Positions 16,309-25,193 of a stretch of 64,000 nt of DNA are shown piece by piece. The position numbers and the translations under genes are program-made. The stretch comes from AP-15 sp963818695 (GTDB lineage Bacteria > Pseudomonadota > Alphaproteobacteria > ATCC43930 > CGMCC-115725), in NCBI GenBank assembly GCA_963818695.1, contig CAWFTG010000007.1, positions 274,634 to 338,633 of the forward strand, in the 5' to 3' direction. The notes beneath the pieces were generated by a model. It was not told the DNA's origin, did no database searches, and saw only the letters and a list, made by a program, of their open reading frames with translations. Position 1 is the stretch's first letter, and every line of letters begins with the position of its first letter.

Positions 16309-17917
16309 TCAGCCCTCCGGCATCCCGGCCTTACGCAGGCCGGCGAAGAAGGTGGCCTCGTGCAAGGCGCGGATCTCCGGCACCCCGTAAGATACGGCGG
16401 CCTTCAACCGGGCGATGCTTGAAAAACGACCGTCGGTGCTAAGCCGACGCGCTTCGGCGAGCTCGGCGTTGGCGCGTTCGGTCTCGTTCTTGAGCGCATA
16501 GGCGGAGGCAAGAAAGGCGTGCGCGAACGTCTGTTGCGGATTGGCGCGACGCGCTTTTTCCAACCACAGGATTGCCTCATCGATGCGTGATTGCAGCAGA
16601 TGCACGCGCCCGATCACGTAATACCAAACGCCGATCAGAGCATCACGAGGACTGAGACGGATCGCCCGCTCCATAAGCGCGATCGAGTCCTCGAGCGACC
16701 CAGTCCCGAGTTTGCAATGGCCGAGGGCGGCGATTGCAAGTACCTCGTTAGGATCGGACGCAATCACCGTCTCATATTCGGGAATCGCTTCCTCGTATCG
16801 GCCCTGCATGCGCAGCACTTGGCCTTTGGCGAGGTGCACGAACGGGCTGCGGGGCGATTCGGCCAGCGGTTTTGTAACCAGCTCTTCAGCGCGGGCGATG
16901 TCGGCAACACGGGTATCTGTCATTCGATTGAGGACGCGGAAAGCATACAACTACGCCAACAGGCTCTGCGCCTCGGCGGACCGTGGATCTAGCGTCCAGC
17001 GCGCGCTCAATCCAGTCGATCGCTTCCGCCAAACTGCTGCGCGTCGGGGGTTTCGAGAATGCGGCGCGTCCGCGAAGAAGATAGTCCAGCGCATCGGGAT
17101 TTACGGTGGGCCGAGCGACCTCAGCATTAACCAGCTCCGTGTTGAGGGCGAGCGCTATGCGGCTCGTGATCTCGTTTTCCAACCCGAAGACATCGATGGT
17201 GTCGTGCTCGAACCGCTCGGCCCACAAATGCGCATTACTCTCGGCGTCGATCAGCTGAACGTTGAGCCGGAGGCGGCTGCCCGCGCGACGGACACTTCCT
17301 TCCAGCACATAGCGAACACCCAGCTCGCGGCCAATTTGCTTCGAGCGCAGAGGCAAGTCCTTATAGGTGAATGCAGTGCTCCGTGAGATCACAAACATAT
17401 GCCGGATCTGAGACAGCGCTGTCGTCAGATCGTCGGTGATCGCATCGGCAAAATATTGTTGCTCCCGGTCGTCGCTTAGGTTGGCGAAAGGCAGCACGAC
17501 GATCGACAGGCGCGGCCGCGTGCCTGCGCCGCTTTGCGGAAGCGCCGCGGCATTGGCGTGCGCCTCTGCCTCGACCCGAGTGACCGCCACGGTAAAGCGG
17601 TAACCGCGTCCGGGCACCGTCTGGATGCAGCTGCCCGCCGCTCGCCCATCATCGAGGATCCGGCGAAGCGCTGCGATCTGCATGTTCAGGTTGGCGTCCT
17701 CGACTACCGTCGAGGGCCAAACGGCAGCGATGATCGCGTCCCTGGAGACGAGATCGCCCGGCCGCTCGACCAGCACCCCGAGAACATCGAGCGCGCGCGA
17801 GCCTGTCGCCATTGGAACGAAATCGCCACGCTCGTCGCGCCGGGACAGCCCACCGCCGCGCCGGTCGAGGCGGAAGCCTTCGAACAGAAAGATGTCCCCC
17901 GTGGCGAGCGCGTCCAT
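16309..17917 (-). pseudogene. CadC-like regulator 2, paralogue of regulator 1, broken by a frameshift and an in-frame stop
   Basis: The ATG at 17915-17917 lies behind the same GGGAGAC site as in regulator 1. The winged helix (RDAIIAAVWPSTVVEDANL, GSCIQTVPGRGYRFTVAV), the block LSIVVLPFANLSDDREQQYF and C-terminal TPRs (LLQSRIDEAILWLEKA) are all present and similar to regulator 1. Two lesions occur close together: a frameshift near 16990 and, in the frame that keeps LDPRSAEAQSLLA, a TAG at 16951-16953. A substitution-type stop is not explained by an indel, so this copy may be a true pseudogene. Unlike regulator 1 it has no obvious transmembrane segment between the DNA-binding and CyaD-like parts. 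Confidence 0.7.
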
Positions 17918-17950
17918 GGCTGTGTCTCCCACGCGCATCCGATCTTTCCG

Positions 17951-17994
17951 GAAATTTAGCACAATTTATATGTTTTTATCGCCGCCTCATAGCG
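17951..17994 (-). promoter_or_regulatory. Conserved AT-rich upstream element of regulator 2
   Basis: This is nearly identical to 14125-14168 and lies at the same 34-nt distance from the regulator start. It contains AAATTTAGCACAATTTA and TTTTTATCGCCGCCTCATAG. Conservation at fixed spacing in an intergenic region suggests promoter or operator function. Confidence 0.55.
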
Positions 17995-18022
17995 CGCGCT
18001 CCGTCGAGGACGGTTCTGTGGC

Positions 18023-18071
18023 CTGTTCGAGCTGAAGCTGACTAAGCCGGTCGGCTTTGGTCCCAACCGAT
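18023..18071 (+). promoter_or_regulatory. Shared upstream element of PEP-CTERM gene 2, with inverted repeat AGCCG-GT-CGGCT
   Basis: The element aligns without gaps to 14625-14673, sharing CTGTTCGAG, the 16-base AGCCGGTCGGCTTTGG and AACCGAT. It ends 14 nt before the ATG, so here it would lie in the 5' leader or at the transcription start. An RNA-level role is therefore as possible as an operator. Confidence 0.55.
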
Positions 18072-18085
18072 ACGGGGGTGCTGCC

Positions 18086-18760
18086 ATGAAGCGCATGGGA
18101 TTATGGGCGACTGGGATAGGCTTAATGAGTTGTGTGGGCAGCCTTTGTATTACTGGCCCGGCCCGTGCCGACGTCGTCGCCTGGGATGAGGCGGTCAACG
18201 GCGAATTCTCGAAAAACCAGCTCGCGCCAACCCCGGTGACGTTCATCGGCGGCGGAAACGATATTTTGGGCACCGACGGTCCGAGCGGCGCCAGTGGTCC
18301 GTTCAACCCAGACTACTTCACCTTCACCGTGCCCGCAGGGTTGGCGCTGACCGCGATAACGGTTCTTCCCGGCACGATGAGCGCCGGCCTCGACAACGTC
18401 TCGTTCATCGGGATCCAGAGCGGGACTCAGGTCACGCATGTCATGACCTCCCCACCCTCGGCGGCGGGACTCCTCGGCTGGTGGCACTTCGGTCCCGCCG
18501 ACATCGGCACCGATATACTACCCGAGATGGGCATCCCGGCCCAAGGTTCCTCCGGGTTCACGCCGCCCCTCGGCACGGGCGATTACGCGATCTGGATCAT
18601 GGAGGCAGACACCGGCGGCTGCAGCCCGCAGTGCCACTATGGTTTTGACTTTGTGCTCGCAGCGGTCCCCGAGCCGGCGAGCAGCGCCGGGCTGCTCACC
18701 GGTCTCGCTCTCCTTGCCGGGCTGCGGCGTCATCGCCGGTCACGATCGCTGGCTGGTTGA
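18086..18760 (+). CDS. PEP-CTERM sorting-domain protein 2
   Basis: The 224 aa product begins with a signal peptide (MGLWATGIGLMSCVGSLCI... to ARA) and ends with VPEPASSAGLLTGLALLAG and a basic tail RRHRRSR, the PEP-CTERM signal. The middle is Gly/Thr/Pro-rich, resembling extracellular beta-sandwich proteins (YFTFTVPAGLALTAITVLPG, GDYAIWIMEAD). It is divergent from regulator 2, mirroring PEP-CTERM gene 1 and regulator 1. Anchoring would need an exosortase encoded elsewhere. No enzymatic motif is seen. Confidence 0.82.
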   Translation: MKRMGLWATGIGLMSCVGSLCITGPARADVVAWDEAVNGEFSKNQLAPTPVTFIGGGNDILGTDGPSGASGPFNPDYFTFTVPAGLALTAITVLPGTMSAGLDNVSFIGIQSGTQVTHVMTSPPSAAGLLGWWHFGPADIGTDILPEMGIPAQGSSGFTPPLGTGDYAIWIMEADTGGCSPQCHYGFDFVLAAVPEPASSAGLLTGLALLAGLRRHRRSRSLAG

Positions 18761-18911
18761 CTAGGTATTTCAACAGGTCACGGGTCGAGCCCAGCAGTCG
18801 GTTACAGGCCAGACCGATTTCTCACCAGGAGAAACAAGCGCCCCGCATCCTCCGCGCGATAGCGGAGGCCGGGACCAGGCCGATTTCGCGCTGGTCTACT
18901 GTCCGCGTGGG

Positions 18912-20174
18912 CTATTCGGCGGCCAACGGCGACTGGAAGGCCGGCACCTCGGCGCGTTCAGGGCGGGGCATCGGGTGCGGCCACCATTTGTCCTCCCATT
19001 CTGAGAAGAGGCCGCGCAGGTGCGGCAGCACCCGCTCGGCGAACAGGTTCGTGTTGTAGGCCGCGAGGTCCTTGCCCATGCTGCCGAACTGCATCAATAG
19101 CATCAGGTGGCCGACATTGAGGTCGGTCGCCAGCTCGGTCAGTTGTTCGACGACCTCCTCGGGCGAGCCGATGATCACATAGCCGCGCTCGACGATGTCC
19201 TCCATGCGCGTTGTCGCGCGCGCCGCCTGGCGGGCCTGGAGGCTCGCGGCGCGGCCGATCTGGCCGATGATGCCGGCGCGCTGCGTCGCCTCGGTGATAT
19301 AACCCGGCGGCATCGCCCAGCGCGGATCGACGCGCAGGCAGCGGCCATAAAAATATTCGGCCGGCTCGCGGTAGAGCCGCATCGCCTCCTCGCGGTTCTC
19401 GGCGACGCCGACCGACTGCAGAAACCCGGCGCGGTACGGGTTCCGTTCCTTGCCGAGCCGGTCCATCTCCTCCCAAAAGCCGTGCATCGTGGCGCGGCCA
19501 TCCTTGAAGCCGAAATAGGACAGATACGCGTAGACGTAGTCCATCTGCGCGCACCATTGCCAGGTCTCGACCGAGCCGCCGCCCGGAATCCAGATCGGCG
19601 GGTGCGGCTTCTGGATGGGCCGCGGCCAGATGTTGACATAGCGCTGCTGGTTGAAGCGGCCGTTGAACGCAAAGGTGTCCTGTTCGGTCCACGCCCGCAT
19701 CACGAGGTCATGCGCCTCGTAGTAGCGGTCGCGCAGCATGCTCGGGTTCTGGCCATAGGCAAAACACGTGTCCATCGGCGTCCCGACCGGGAACCCGGCA
19801 ATGAGCCGTCCACCCGAGATGCAGTCGATCATCGCGAACTCTTCGGCGACGCGGGTCGGCGGATTGTAGAGCGCCAGCGAGTTGCCCATCACGCACAAGG
19901 CGGTATCCGTCGTGCGGCGGGACAGCGCCGAGGCGATCAGATTGGGCGACGGCATCAGCCCATAGCCGTTGGAATGGTGCTCGTTGACGCAGACCGCGTC
20001 GAAGCCGCATTCGGCGGCGAATTCGAGCTCGTCCATGAAGTCGTTGTACATCAGATGCGCACGCCGCGGGTCGAACAGCGAGGAATGGATATCGACCCAT
20101 ACCGAGGGATGCTTCTCGCGGAAATCCTCCGGCAGTTCGGTATAGGGCATCAGGTGAAACCACATCAGCTTCAT
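18912..20174 (-). CDS. LLM-class flavin-dependent monooxygenase (420 aa)
   Basis: The ATG at 20172-20174 follows GAGGAGCC. Luciferase-like features are FAAECGFDAVCVNEHHSN, MGNSLALYNPPTRVAEEFAM, ISGGRLIAGFPVGTPMD, PHPPIWIPGGGSVETWQWC and YVIIGSPEEVVEQL. It belongs to the longer LLM subgroup and is only distantly related to the two others in this window. The substrate is unknown; members desulfonate, oxidise or Baeyer-Villiger-oxidise small molecules. It is transcribed alone. Confidence 0.85.
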   Translation of the reverse strand: MKLMWFHLMPYTELPEDFREKHPSVWVDIHSSLFDPRRAHLMYNDFMDELEFAAECGFDAVCVNEHHSNGYGLMPSPNLIASALSRRTTDTALCVMGNSLALYNPPTRVAEEFAMIDCISGGRLIAGFPVGTPMDTCFAYGQNPSMLRDRYYEAHDLVMRAWTEQDTFAFNGRFNQQRYVNIWPRPIQKPHPPIWIPGGGSVETWQWCAQMDYVYAYLSYFGFKDGRATMHGFWEEMDRLGKERNPYRAGFLQSVGVAENREEAMRLYREPAEYFYGRCLRVDPRWAMPPGYITEATQRAGIIGQIGRAASLQARQAARATTRMEDIVERGYVIIGSPEEVVEQLTELATDLNVGHLMLLMQFGSMGKDLAAYNTNLFAERVLPHLRGLFSEWEDKWWPHPMPRPERAEVPAFQSPLAAE

Positions 20175-20290
20175 GGCTCTGGCTCCTCAAATCCGCTTCA
20201 TCGAGCATACCCCATGCTGCGGAACGCCCCAAGCGCGCTTGGCCACCATGCTCGACCGAATTCTGGATTGACCGGCCGCAGCCGTCGCTG

Positions 20291-20473
20291 TTGTCTCGGC
20301 GGCGGGCGGAACCCGTCCGTAGATCGACAGCAAATTGCAGGAACTGTGGTTCGGCCGATACTTTTCATATACGCCAGGGCACCTGCTGGCGCCCGGAGCT
20401 CAAGGGCCTCAACCTGCAGGTGAACACCATCTATAATGGCTGGCGCATGGAAGAGGTCTGGCTCGACCGTTGA
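20291..20473 (+). CDS. Possible 60-aa leader or gene remnant before the methyltransferase
   Basis: An open frame ends at 20473, 15 nt before the methyltransferase start. Its last 35 residues (CWRPELKGLNLQVNTIYNGW and EEVWLDR) look protein-like, but the first half does not, and no ribosome site is present. It may be the tail of a lost gene. The rest of the 315-nt gap from 20175 holds nothing else I can support. Confidence 0.25.
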   Translation: MSRRRAEPVRRSTANCRNCGSADTFHIRQGTCWRPELKGLNLQVNTIYNGWRMEEVWLDR

Positions 20474-20488
20474 GGAGCGGAGCGTTCG

Positions 20489-21310
20489 ATGCTGACGATC
20501 ACGGATCCGGTCAAGAGGAAAGCAGCGGCGGCCTATAACGCCGCCGCGGATCACTTTGATGACGAAGCGCTCGGCCTTTGGGCAAAATATGGCGGGCGCA
20601 CGGTCGCGCGGCTCGCGCTCCAACCCGGTGCGACCGTCCTCGACGTCGGCTGCGGTACCGGCGCGTCGGCGATCCCCGCCGCGCTGCAGGTTGGGCCAGA
20701 GGGCAAGGTAATCGCGGTCGATCTCGCCGACCGCCTACTCGAAATCGCCAGGCGCAAGGCAGCCAGCAAGAAACTCGATAACATCGAATTCCGCCTCGGC
20801 GATATGGAAAATTTGGAATATCCGGATCAGCATTTTGATGCCGTGATGTGTGTATTCGCGATCTTCTTTGTGCCGGATTTAACAAAGCAGATCAGACAAC
20901 TCTGGCGGATGGTGCGCCCCAACGGCCAATTGGCAATTACCACCTGGGGGCCGCGGGTCTGGGAGCCGGGTTCGACCGGTTGGTGGTCGGCGGTAAAGGA
21001 ATTGCGCCCCGACCTCTACGCCGCGTTCAATCCATGGGACCGGCTCGCCGAGCCTTCGGCATTGCTCAGGCTCTTCACCGATGCCGGAGTTGCAGAACCG
21101 GCAATCGTCCCCGAGGACGGCAGGCAAAGGCTGCGCTCGCCGGAGGATTGGTGGACGATGGTGCTCGGGTCCGGCTACCGCTGGACTGTCGATCAGATGG
21201 AGCCGGAAATGGCAGAACGGCTGCGCAACGCCAATCTCACGTGGATACGCTCGCACAACGTCACTTCCGTCGAGACCAACGTCATCTACGCGGTGGCTCG
21301 CAAGCCGTAA
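20489..21310 (+). CDS. Class I SAM-dependent methyltransferase
   Basis: The ATG at 20489 follows GAGGAGCGGAG. Motif I is TVLDVGCGTGASAIPAAL, followed by VIAVDLADRLLEIARRKA, the motif II/III region LGDMENLEYPDQHFDAVMC and RMVRPNGQLAITTWGP. This is a UbiE/COQ5-like Methyltransf_11/31 protein of 273 aa. The acceptor is unknown. It precedes the DNA glycosylase gene by 17 nt and probably shares its transcript. Confidence 0.85.
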   Translation: MLTITDPVKRKAAAAYNAAADHFDDEALGLWAKYGGRTVARLALQPGATVLDVGCGTGASAIPAALQVGPEGKVIAVDLADRLLEIARRKAASKKLDNIEFRLGDMENLEYPDQHFDAVMCVFAIFFVPDLTKQIRQLWRMVRPNGQLAITTWGPRVWEPGSTGWWSAVKELRPDLYAAFNPWDRLAEPSALLRLFTDAGVAEPAIVPEDGRQRLRSPEDWWTMVLGSGYRWTVDQMEPEMAERLRNANLTWIRSHNVTSVETNVIYAVARKP

Positions 21311-21327
21311 TCGGTGGAGGGAGACCA

Positions 21328-22002
21328 ATGACAGCGCCTCCTTTCGCCTCGATCCTCGAAGCGGCGCGCACCCGGCTCGGCGCGGCGGCGCTCGAAGCGC
21401 GGCTGCCGCAGCCGCGCTCGGCCGCCGAACTGAAGGCGGTGTCCGATGACCGCTATCTGTCCCAGATGTCGCTGCGAATTTTCCGGGCCGGTCTAAAGCA
21501 CAGCCTCGTCGATGCCAAATGGCCGGCCTTCGAAGAGGTCTTCCAGGCCTTCGAGCCGCGCCGCGTGCGCGCAATGCCGGATGAGGCATTGGAGGCGCTG
21601 CTCGGCGATGCCCGGCTGATCCGCCACTGGGGCAAGCTAAAATCGGTGCGCGACAACGCCGCTGCGATGATCACCGTCGCTGAGCAACATGGCAGCTTTG
21701 GGGCGTGGCTTGCAAATTGGCCCGGTACTCAGATCGTCGAGCTGTGGGAAGCGCTCGCCAAACTTTTCAGCCAGATGGGCGGCAATTCGGGCCCGACTTT
21801 TTTGCGCATGGTCGGCAAGGACACATTCATTCTGACGCCGTCGGTAACGGCCGCGCTGAAGCATTGGGGCGCGGTCGATGCGCCGCCCAAAAACCGCAAG
21901 GACCGCGCCGCAGTCCAGTCGGTCTTCAATGCCTGGGCGGCGGACACCGGCCGGCGGCTTTGTCAGCTCAGCCTGATCCTCGCCGCCTCTATCGAAGAAT
22001 GA
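21328..22002 (+). CDS. tag: DNA-3-methyladenine glycosylase I family protein
   Basis: The ATG at 21328 follows GGTGGAGGGAGACC. The 224 aa product has SDDRYLSQMSLRIFRAGLKH, FEEVFQAFEPRRVRAM and LIRHWGKLKSVRDNAAAMI, the helical HhH-like glycosylase core of Tag-type enzymes, which excise 3-methyladenine in base-excision repair. It is longer than E. coli Tag (187 aa), and I do not see the full Cys/His zinc snap, so it belongs to the divergent alphaproteobacterial branch. Alkylation repair is the likely role. Confidence 0.75.
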   Translation: MTAPPFASILEAARTRLGAAALEARLPQPRSAAELKAVSDDRYLSQMSLRIFRAGLKHSLVDAKWPAFEEVFQAFEPRRVRAMPDEALEALLGDARLIRHWGKLKSVRDNAAAMITVAEQHGSFGAWLANWPGTQIVELWEALAKLFSQMGGNSGPTFLRMVGKDTFILTPSVTAALKHWGAVDAPPKNRKDRAAVQSVFNAWAADTGRRLCQLSLILAASIEE

Positions 22003-22055
22003 CAGCGGACTAGCGGCTCAGATGGGCGAGGGCGTCGCGCATGGGCTGGCTTCAG

Positions 22056-22073
22056 ACGGTGAAATAACCGTCA
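22056..22073. other. Small inverted repeat downstream of the glycosylase gene
   Basis: GACGGT and ACCGTC flank GAAATA, giving a short hairpin 54 nt after the tag stop. There is no T-run, so it is at best a weak terminator. The remainder of 22003-22424 is otherwise unremarkable apart from the leftward frame listed next. Confidence 0.3.
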
Positions 22074-22153
22074 AATGGCGTGTTCAGTTCGAGGATTACA
22101 AACATTGCCGAGGCTATCGAGCTCCCCCCACCAAAATAATGGTGTACGATAAT

Positions 22154-22447
22154 CTATTGCGTGGGGCGTTCAGGCCGAAGCTGCCAAACACGATGGCAAG
22201 GTAAAACACCAGTACGACATAGAACGGCGTTGAAAATCGACCTGCCGGTCTCTTCGAGGAGCTGCCGACGTGTGTGCATCAGCCGCTCGAATTGAGAGAT
22301 GCACGTGGTCAGTAGTCGGCGATGGATCGGATTGTGGGGCTCCAGCTGGCGGATAGCGAACTCGATCCGAGCCAGCAAGTCGCTGTGGCCGAGAGAATTT
22401 CGCGCCGGCTGCGTCGCCTTCCGGTCATTTGCTTTCCTCGCGTTCAC
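22154..22447 (-). CDS. Hypothetical small protein, 97 aa, overlapping the hydrolase terminus
   Basis: This leftward frame begins inside the last codons of the beta-lactamase-fold gene, in a different frame. The central part (LLARIEFAIRQLEPHNPIH, CISQFERLMHTRRQLLEET) reads like a helical protein, and the overlap would allow translational coupling. No family is recognised. An alternative short frame starting at an ATG behind GAGGAAAG ends quickly. Plausible but unproven. Confidence 0.38.
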   Translation of the reverse strand: MNARKANDRKATQPARNSLGHSDLLARIEFAIRQLEPHNPIHRRLLTTCISQFERLMHTRRQLLEETGRSIFNAVLCRTGVLPCHRVWQLRPERPTQ

Positions 22448-23612
22448 TTTGCAACGCTTCGTATACGCCGCGCTCGAACTCGCCGTATAGCCTCACTGCG
22501 CGGTTGTCCGCGAACGGCAAAATCTGGGTCAAGATCACGCCGGTGACATGCTTTTGCGGGTCGATCCAATAATAGGTGTTGAATAGCCCGGCCCAGGTGA
22601 GGGTCCCGGTGCTGCGGCCATTGGGACCCGGCTGCGCGTTGACCACAGAGGCGAGGCCGTGTCCGCATTGAACGCCGGGAAACAAATCGACATCGTTCGA
22701 GAGTTCCGGCATCGCCGTCCTCATGATGCCGAGCTGGAGATTGCCGATCTGATTTTGCCCCAGTTGCATGACCGTCTCGGGCCGCAGCAGTTCGGCTCCG
22801 TTGCAGCGGCCCTGGTGGAGGAGCATTCGCAAAAAGGCCAGATAGTCGCGCCCAGTCGACAGCAGGCCGCCGCCGCCGCTGAAAAACTCGCGTTGCGGCA
22901 TCTCCATCGTGATCGGCTCCAAACTTCCGTCCGGTCCGCGGCGGTGCACGCGGACAAGCCGAGCCGCCTGGTCGGCGGACGGAACAAAACCCGTATCCGT
23001 CATGCCGAGCGGGGCAAAGATATGCGCGCGGAAATAGGCATCGAGCGGCTGTCCAGCTACCGCTTCGACTGCGCGCCCGACCCAGTCGATGTTGATGCCA
23101 TACTCCCAGCGTTCGCCCGGATCGAAGACCAGCGGCGCCCGCAGCGCAGCGAGCTTGCCAGTCATTAAGGATGGCATGCCGGTTACGGTGACATAGCGGA
23201 TCAGCTCCGGGTTCCACATCTCGTAGCCGAAGCCGGCCGTGTGGGTCAGCAGATGGCGCAACGTGATCGGGCGTTTGGCGGAGCGCAGTCGCGGTGCGCC
23301 CGATGAGTTGAAGCCTTCCAGCACCTGGGGCGCGGCCAGTTCGGGGAGCACTTTGCCGATCGGCTCGTCAAGCTGGAGCTTGCCTTGCTCGACGAGCTGC
23401 ATCGCCGCGACCGAGGTCACCGCCTTCGTCATTGACGCGATACGGAAGACACTATTGGGGGTCATTGCCGGGCCGTCGACAAGGTCGCGCAGTCCAAACG
23501 CGCCCTCGTACAGGATTCCGGTGTCGGTCGCCGCCATTGCGACGACACCTGGCACCTCTTTGGCTTCGACGGCTCGGCTCAGGGCTGCATCGATGCCGGA
23601 GAGCGGTTCCAT
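22425..23612 (-). CDS. Serine hydrolase of the beta-lactamase/EstB fold
   Basis: The ATG at 23610-23612 follows AAGGAGGAAAC. The 395 aa product has the Ser-x-x-Lys nucleophile in FRIASMTKAVTSVAAM, the Tyr-x-Asn-type motif in WEYGINIDWVGRAVEA, LRHLLTHTAGFGYEMW, and a Gly-rich GGGGLLSTGRDYLAFL. There is no signal peptide, which points to an intracellular class C-like esterase or amidase (EstB/LovD type) rather than a resistance enzyme. Its substrate is unknown. It is followed by the aromatic-acid transporter on the same strand. Confidence 0.85.
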   Translation of the reverse strand: MEPLSGIDAALSRAVEAKEVPGVVAMAATDTGILYEGAFGLRDLVDGPAMTPNSVFRIASMTKAVTSVAAMQLVEQGKLQLDEPIGKVLPELAAPQVLEGFNSSGAPRLRSAKRPITLRHLLTHTAGFGYEMWNPELIRYVTVTGMPSLMTGKLAALRAPLVFDPGERWEYGINIDWVGRAVEAVAGQPLDAYFRAHIFAPLGMTDTGFVPSADQAARLVRVHRRGPDGSLEPITMEMPQREFFSGGGGLLSTGRDYLAFLRMLLHQGRCNGAELLRPETVMQLGQNQIGNLQLGIMRTAMPELSNDVDLFPGVQCGHGLASVVNAQPGPNGRSTGTLTWAGLFNTYYWIDPQKHVTGVILTQILPFADNRAVRLYGEFERGVYEALQSEREESK

Positions 23613-23679
23613 CGTTTCCTCCTTGCGCAGTTACCCTCAGATCACGCCGGCTACTGCGGCTAACCGACTTTACTGTTGG

Positions 23680-25022
23680 TCAATTCGCCGCCAATTCGGC
23701 CTGGATCGGTCTAGAACGCGTTCCGCGCAACGCCAGCAGCCCGGTCGCGGCGGCGGCGATCACCGCAAAAAGGCAGGCGCTCAGAAATATGTGCGTCGGC
23801 GCCATTTTTAGAGAGAGCAGGTAGCCGCCCAGCACCGGTGCGGCGATGCCGCCGAGGCGGCCGATTCCGAGCGCCCAGCCGAGCCCACTGGTGCGCATGC
23901 GCGCCGGGTAGAGCTTTCCGCAGGTCGCGTTGGCGCCGGTCTGGCTGCCGATGATCGTCATCCCGCAAAAGAAGATGACGGCGAGCAGGATCGCGTAAGG
24001 CAGCACGACCAGCGAGATCACCGCGATAAACACCGCGCCGATCGCATAGTGAAACGCCAGCGACCGTTCGGGACCGACGCGGTCGATTAAGCAGGCCGAG
24101 GTAGAGAACCGCGAAGATCGCGCCCAGATCGCGGAGGCTCGAGGCAAACACTGCCCCGGCCGGCGTCATGCCGATCAGATGCAAGACCTCAGGCATCCAG
24201 TAGCCGAACAGGAACAGGTTCATCAGGCTGCAGAAGAAGATCACCCAGAGCAAGATGGTCTGCAGCGCATAGCCCTTGCCGAACAGCATTTTGATCGGGT
24301 TTTCGCGGGCGACGTCGATCGCGGTGCAGTTCGCTCTGCCGCTCGGCGATGTCGAGGCGTGCGAGCAGTGCCGCCTGACGTGGCGACAAATTGGCTTTGC
24401 GGGCGAGGAAACGCGGCGATTCCGGCAGCCACAACGCCAGTACCAGAACCAGCACCAACGGGAAGCCCCCGCCCAGAATGAAAATGACCGGCCAGCCGAA
24501 ATGAGGCAGCAACGCGGCGACGATCTGGCCGCCGACAAAGCCGCCGATCGGCGCCCCGGTAAAGCTCGCCATGATCATCGTCGCGCGCAGCCGATGCGGC
24601 GCGTAGTCGCCGGTCAAGGTAGCCGCCCCCGGAAACGCGCCGCCGATGCCCAGCCCGGTGAAGAACCGCAATACGGTCAGCATCAGCAGCGAGGGGGAGA
24701 AGGCGCTGAGCAGCGAGGCGAGGCCGAAGATCGTAACGCTGCCGAGCAGCAATGGCTTGCGGCCGATCCGGTCGCCAATCGGCCCCGCAGAAAGGGCGCC
24801 GACCAGGATGCCGATGCTCGACCACAGGAAAGCCGTCGTGAACGCTGGTCCCGGCAGGTTCCAGACATGCGTCAGCGAGGGCACCGCCCACGCGACCGAA
24901 TTGATGTCGTAGCCGTCGCAGATCTGAATCAAGGTGCAGAGCGCCGCGACGCGGATCTGCAAGCCGCCGATGCGCTGGTTCTCGAGCGCCGTCTCCGTTG
25001 CCGATAGAGCTGTTTCCGCCAT
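23680..25022 (-). CDS. MFS transporter, aromatic acid:H+ symporter (AAHS)-like, two frameshifts
   Basis: The ATG at 25020-25022 follows CGAAGGGAAG. The first six spans are intact with the AAHS hallmark ICDGYDINSVAWAVPSL in TM1, the loop motif GPIGDRIGRKPLLLG, and LPESPRFLARK before the central loop. The frame breaks near 24330 (after AERQSE), continues as TAIDVARENPIKMLFGKG, breaks again near 24090 (after LYLGLL), then runs to the C-terminus through GMTIIGSQTGANATCGKLYP. Corrected length is about 447 aa, normal for the family. PcaK-type members import benzoates; the neighbouring dioxygenase and HPPD genes fit aromatic catabolism. Confidence 0.82.
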
Positions 25023-25193
25023 TGCCGTCTTCCCTTCGCCTCCCTGCCCGGTCTCTTGCATGTTCGCGAGCGCGGCGCAAGCCCCGGATACAATTCATGT
25101 TCCTCGGATTGTGAGAGCGCATTATCTTTGAGGGGACTGCAGCCGCTACCGTCACCGCAGAACAGGAAGAACTCCGATGAACGATATAGCCCG

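Noticed and set aside
19107..20423. Long rightward open frame of more than 400 codons
   Set aside because: It is antisense to the luciferase-like gene at 18912-20174, whose protein has clear motifs; the reverse frame has none and is a GC-bias artefact.
22425..23612. Antibiotic-resistance beta-lactamase
   Set aside because: There is no signal peptide, and the motif set fits EstB-type esterases better.
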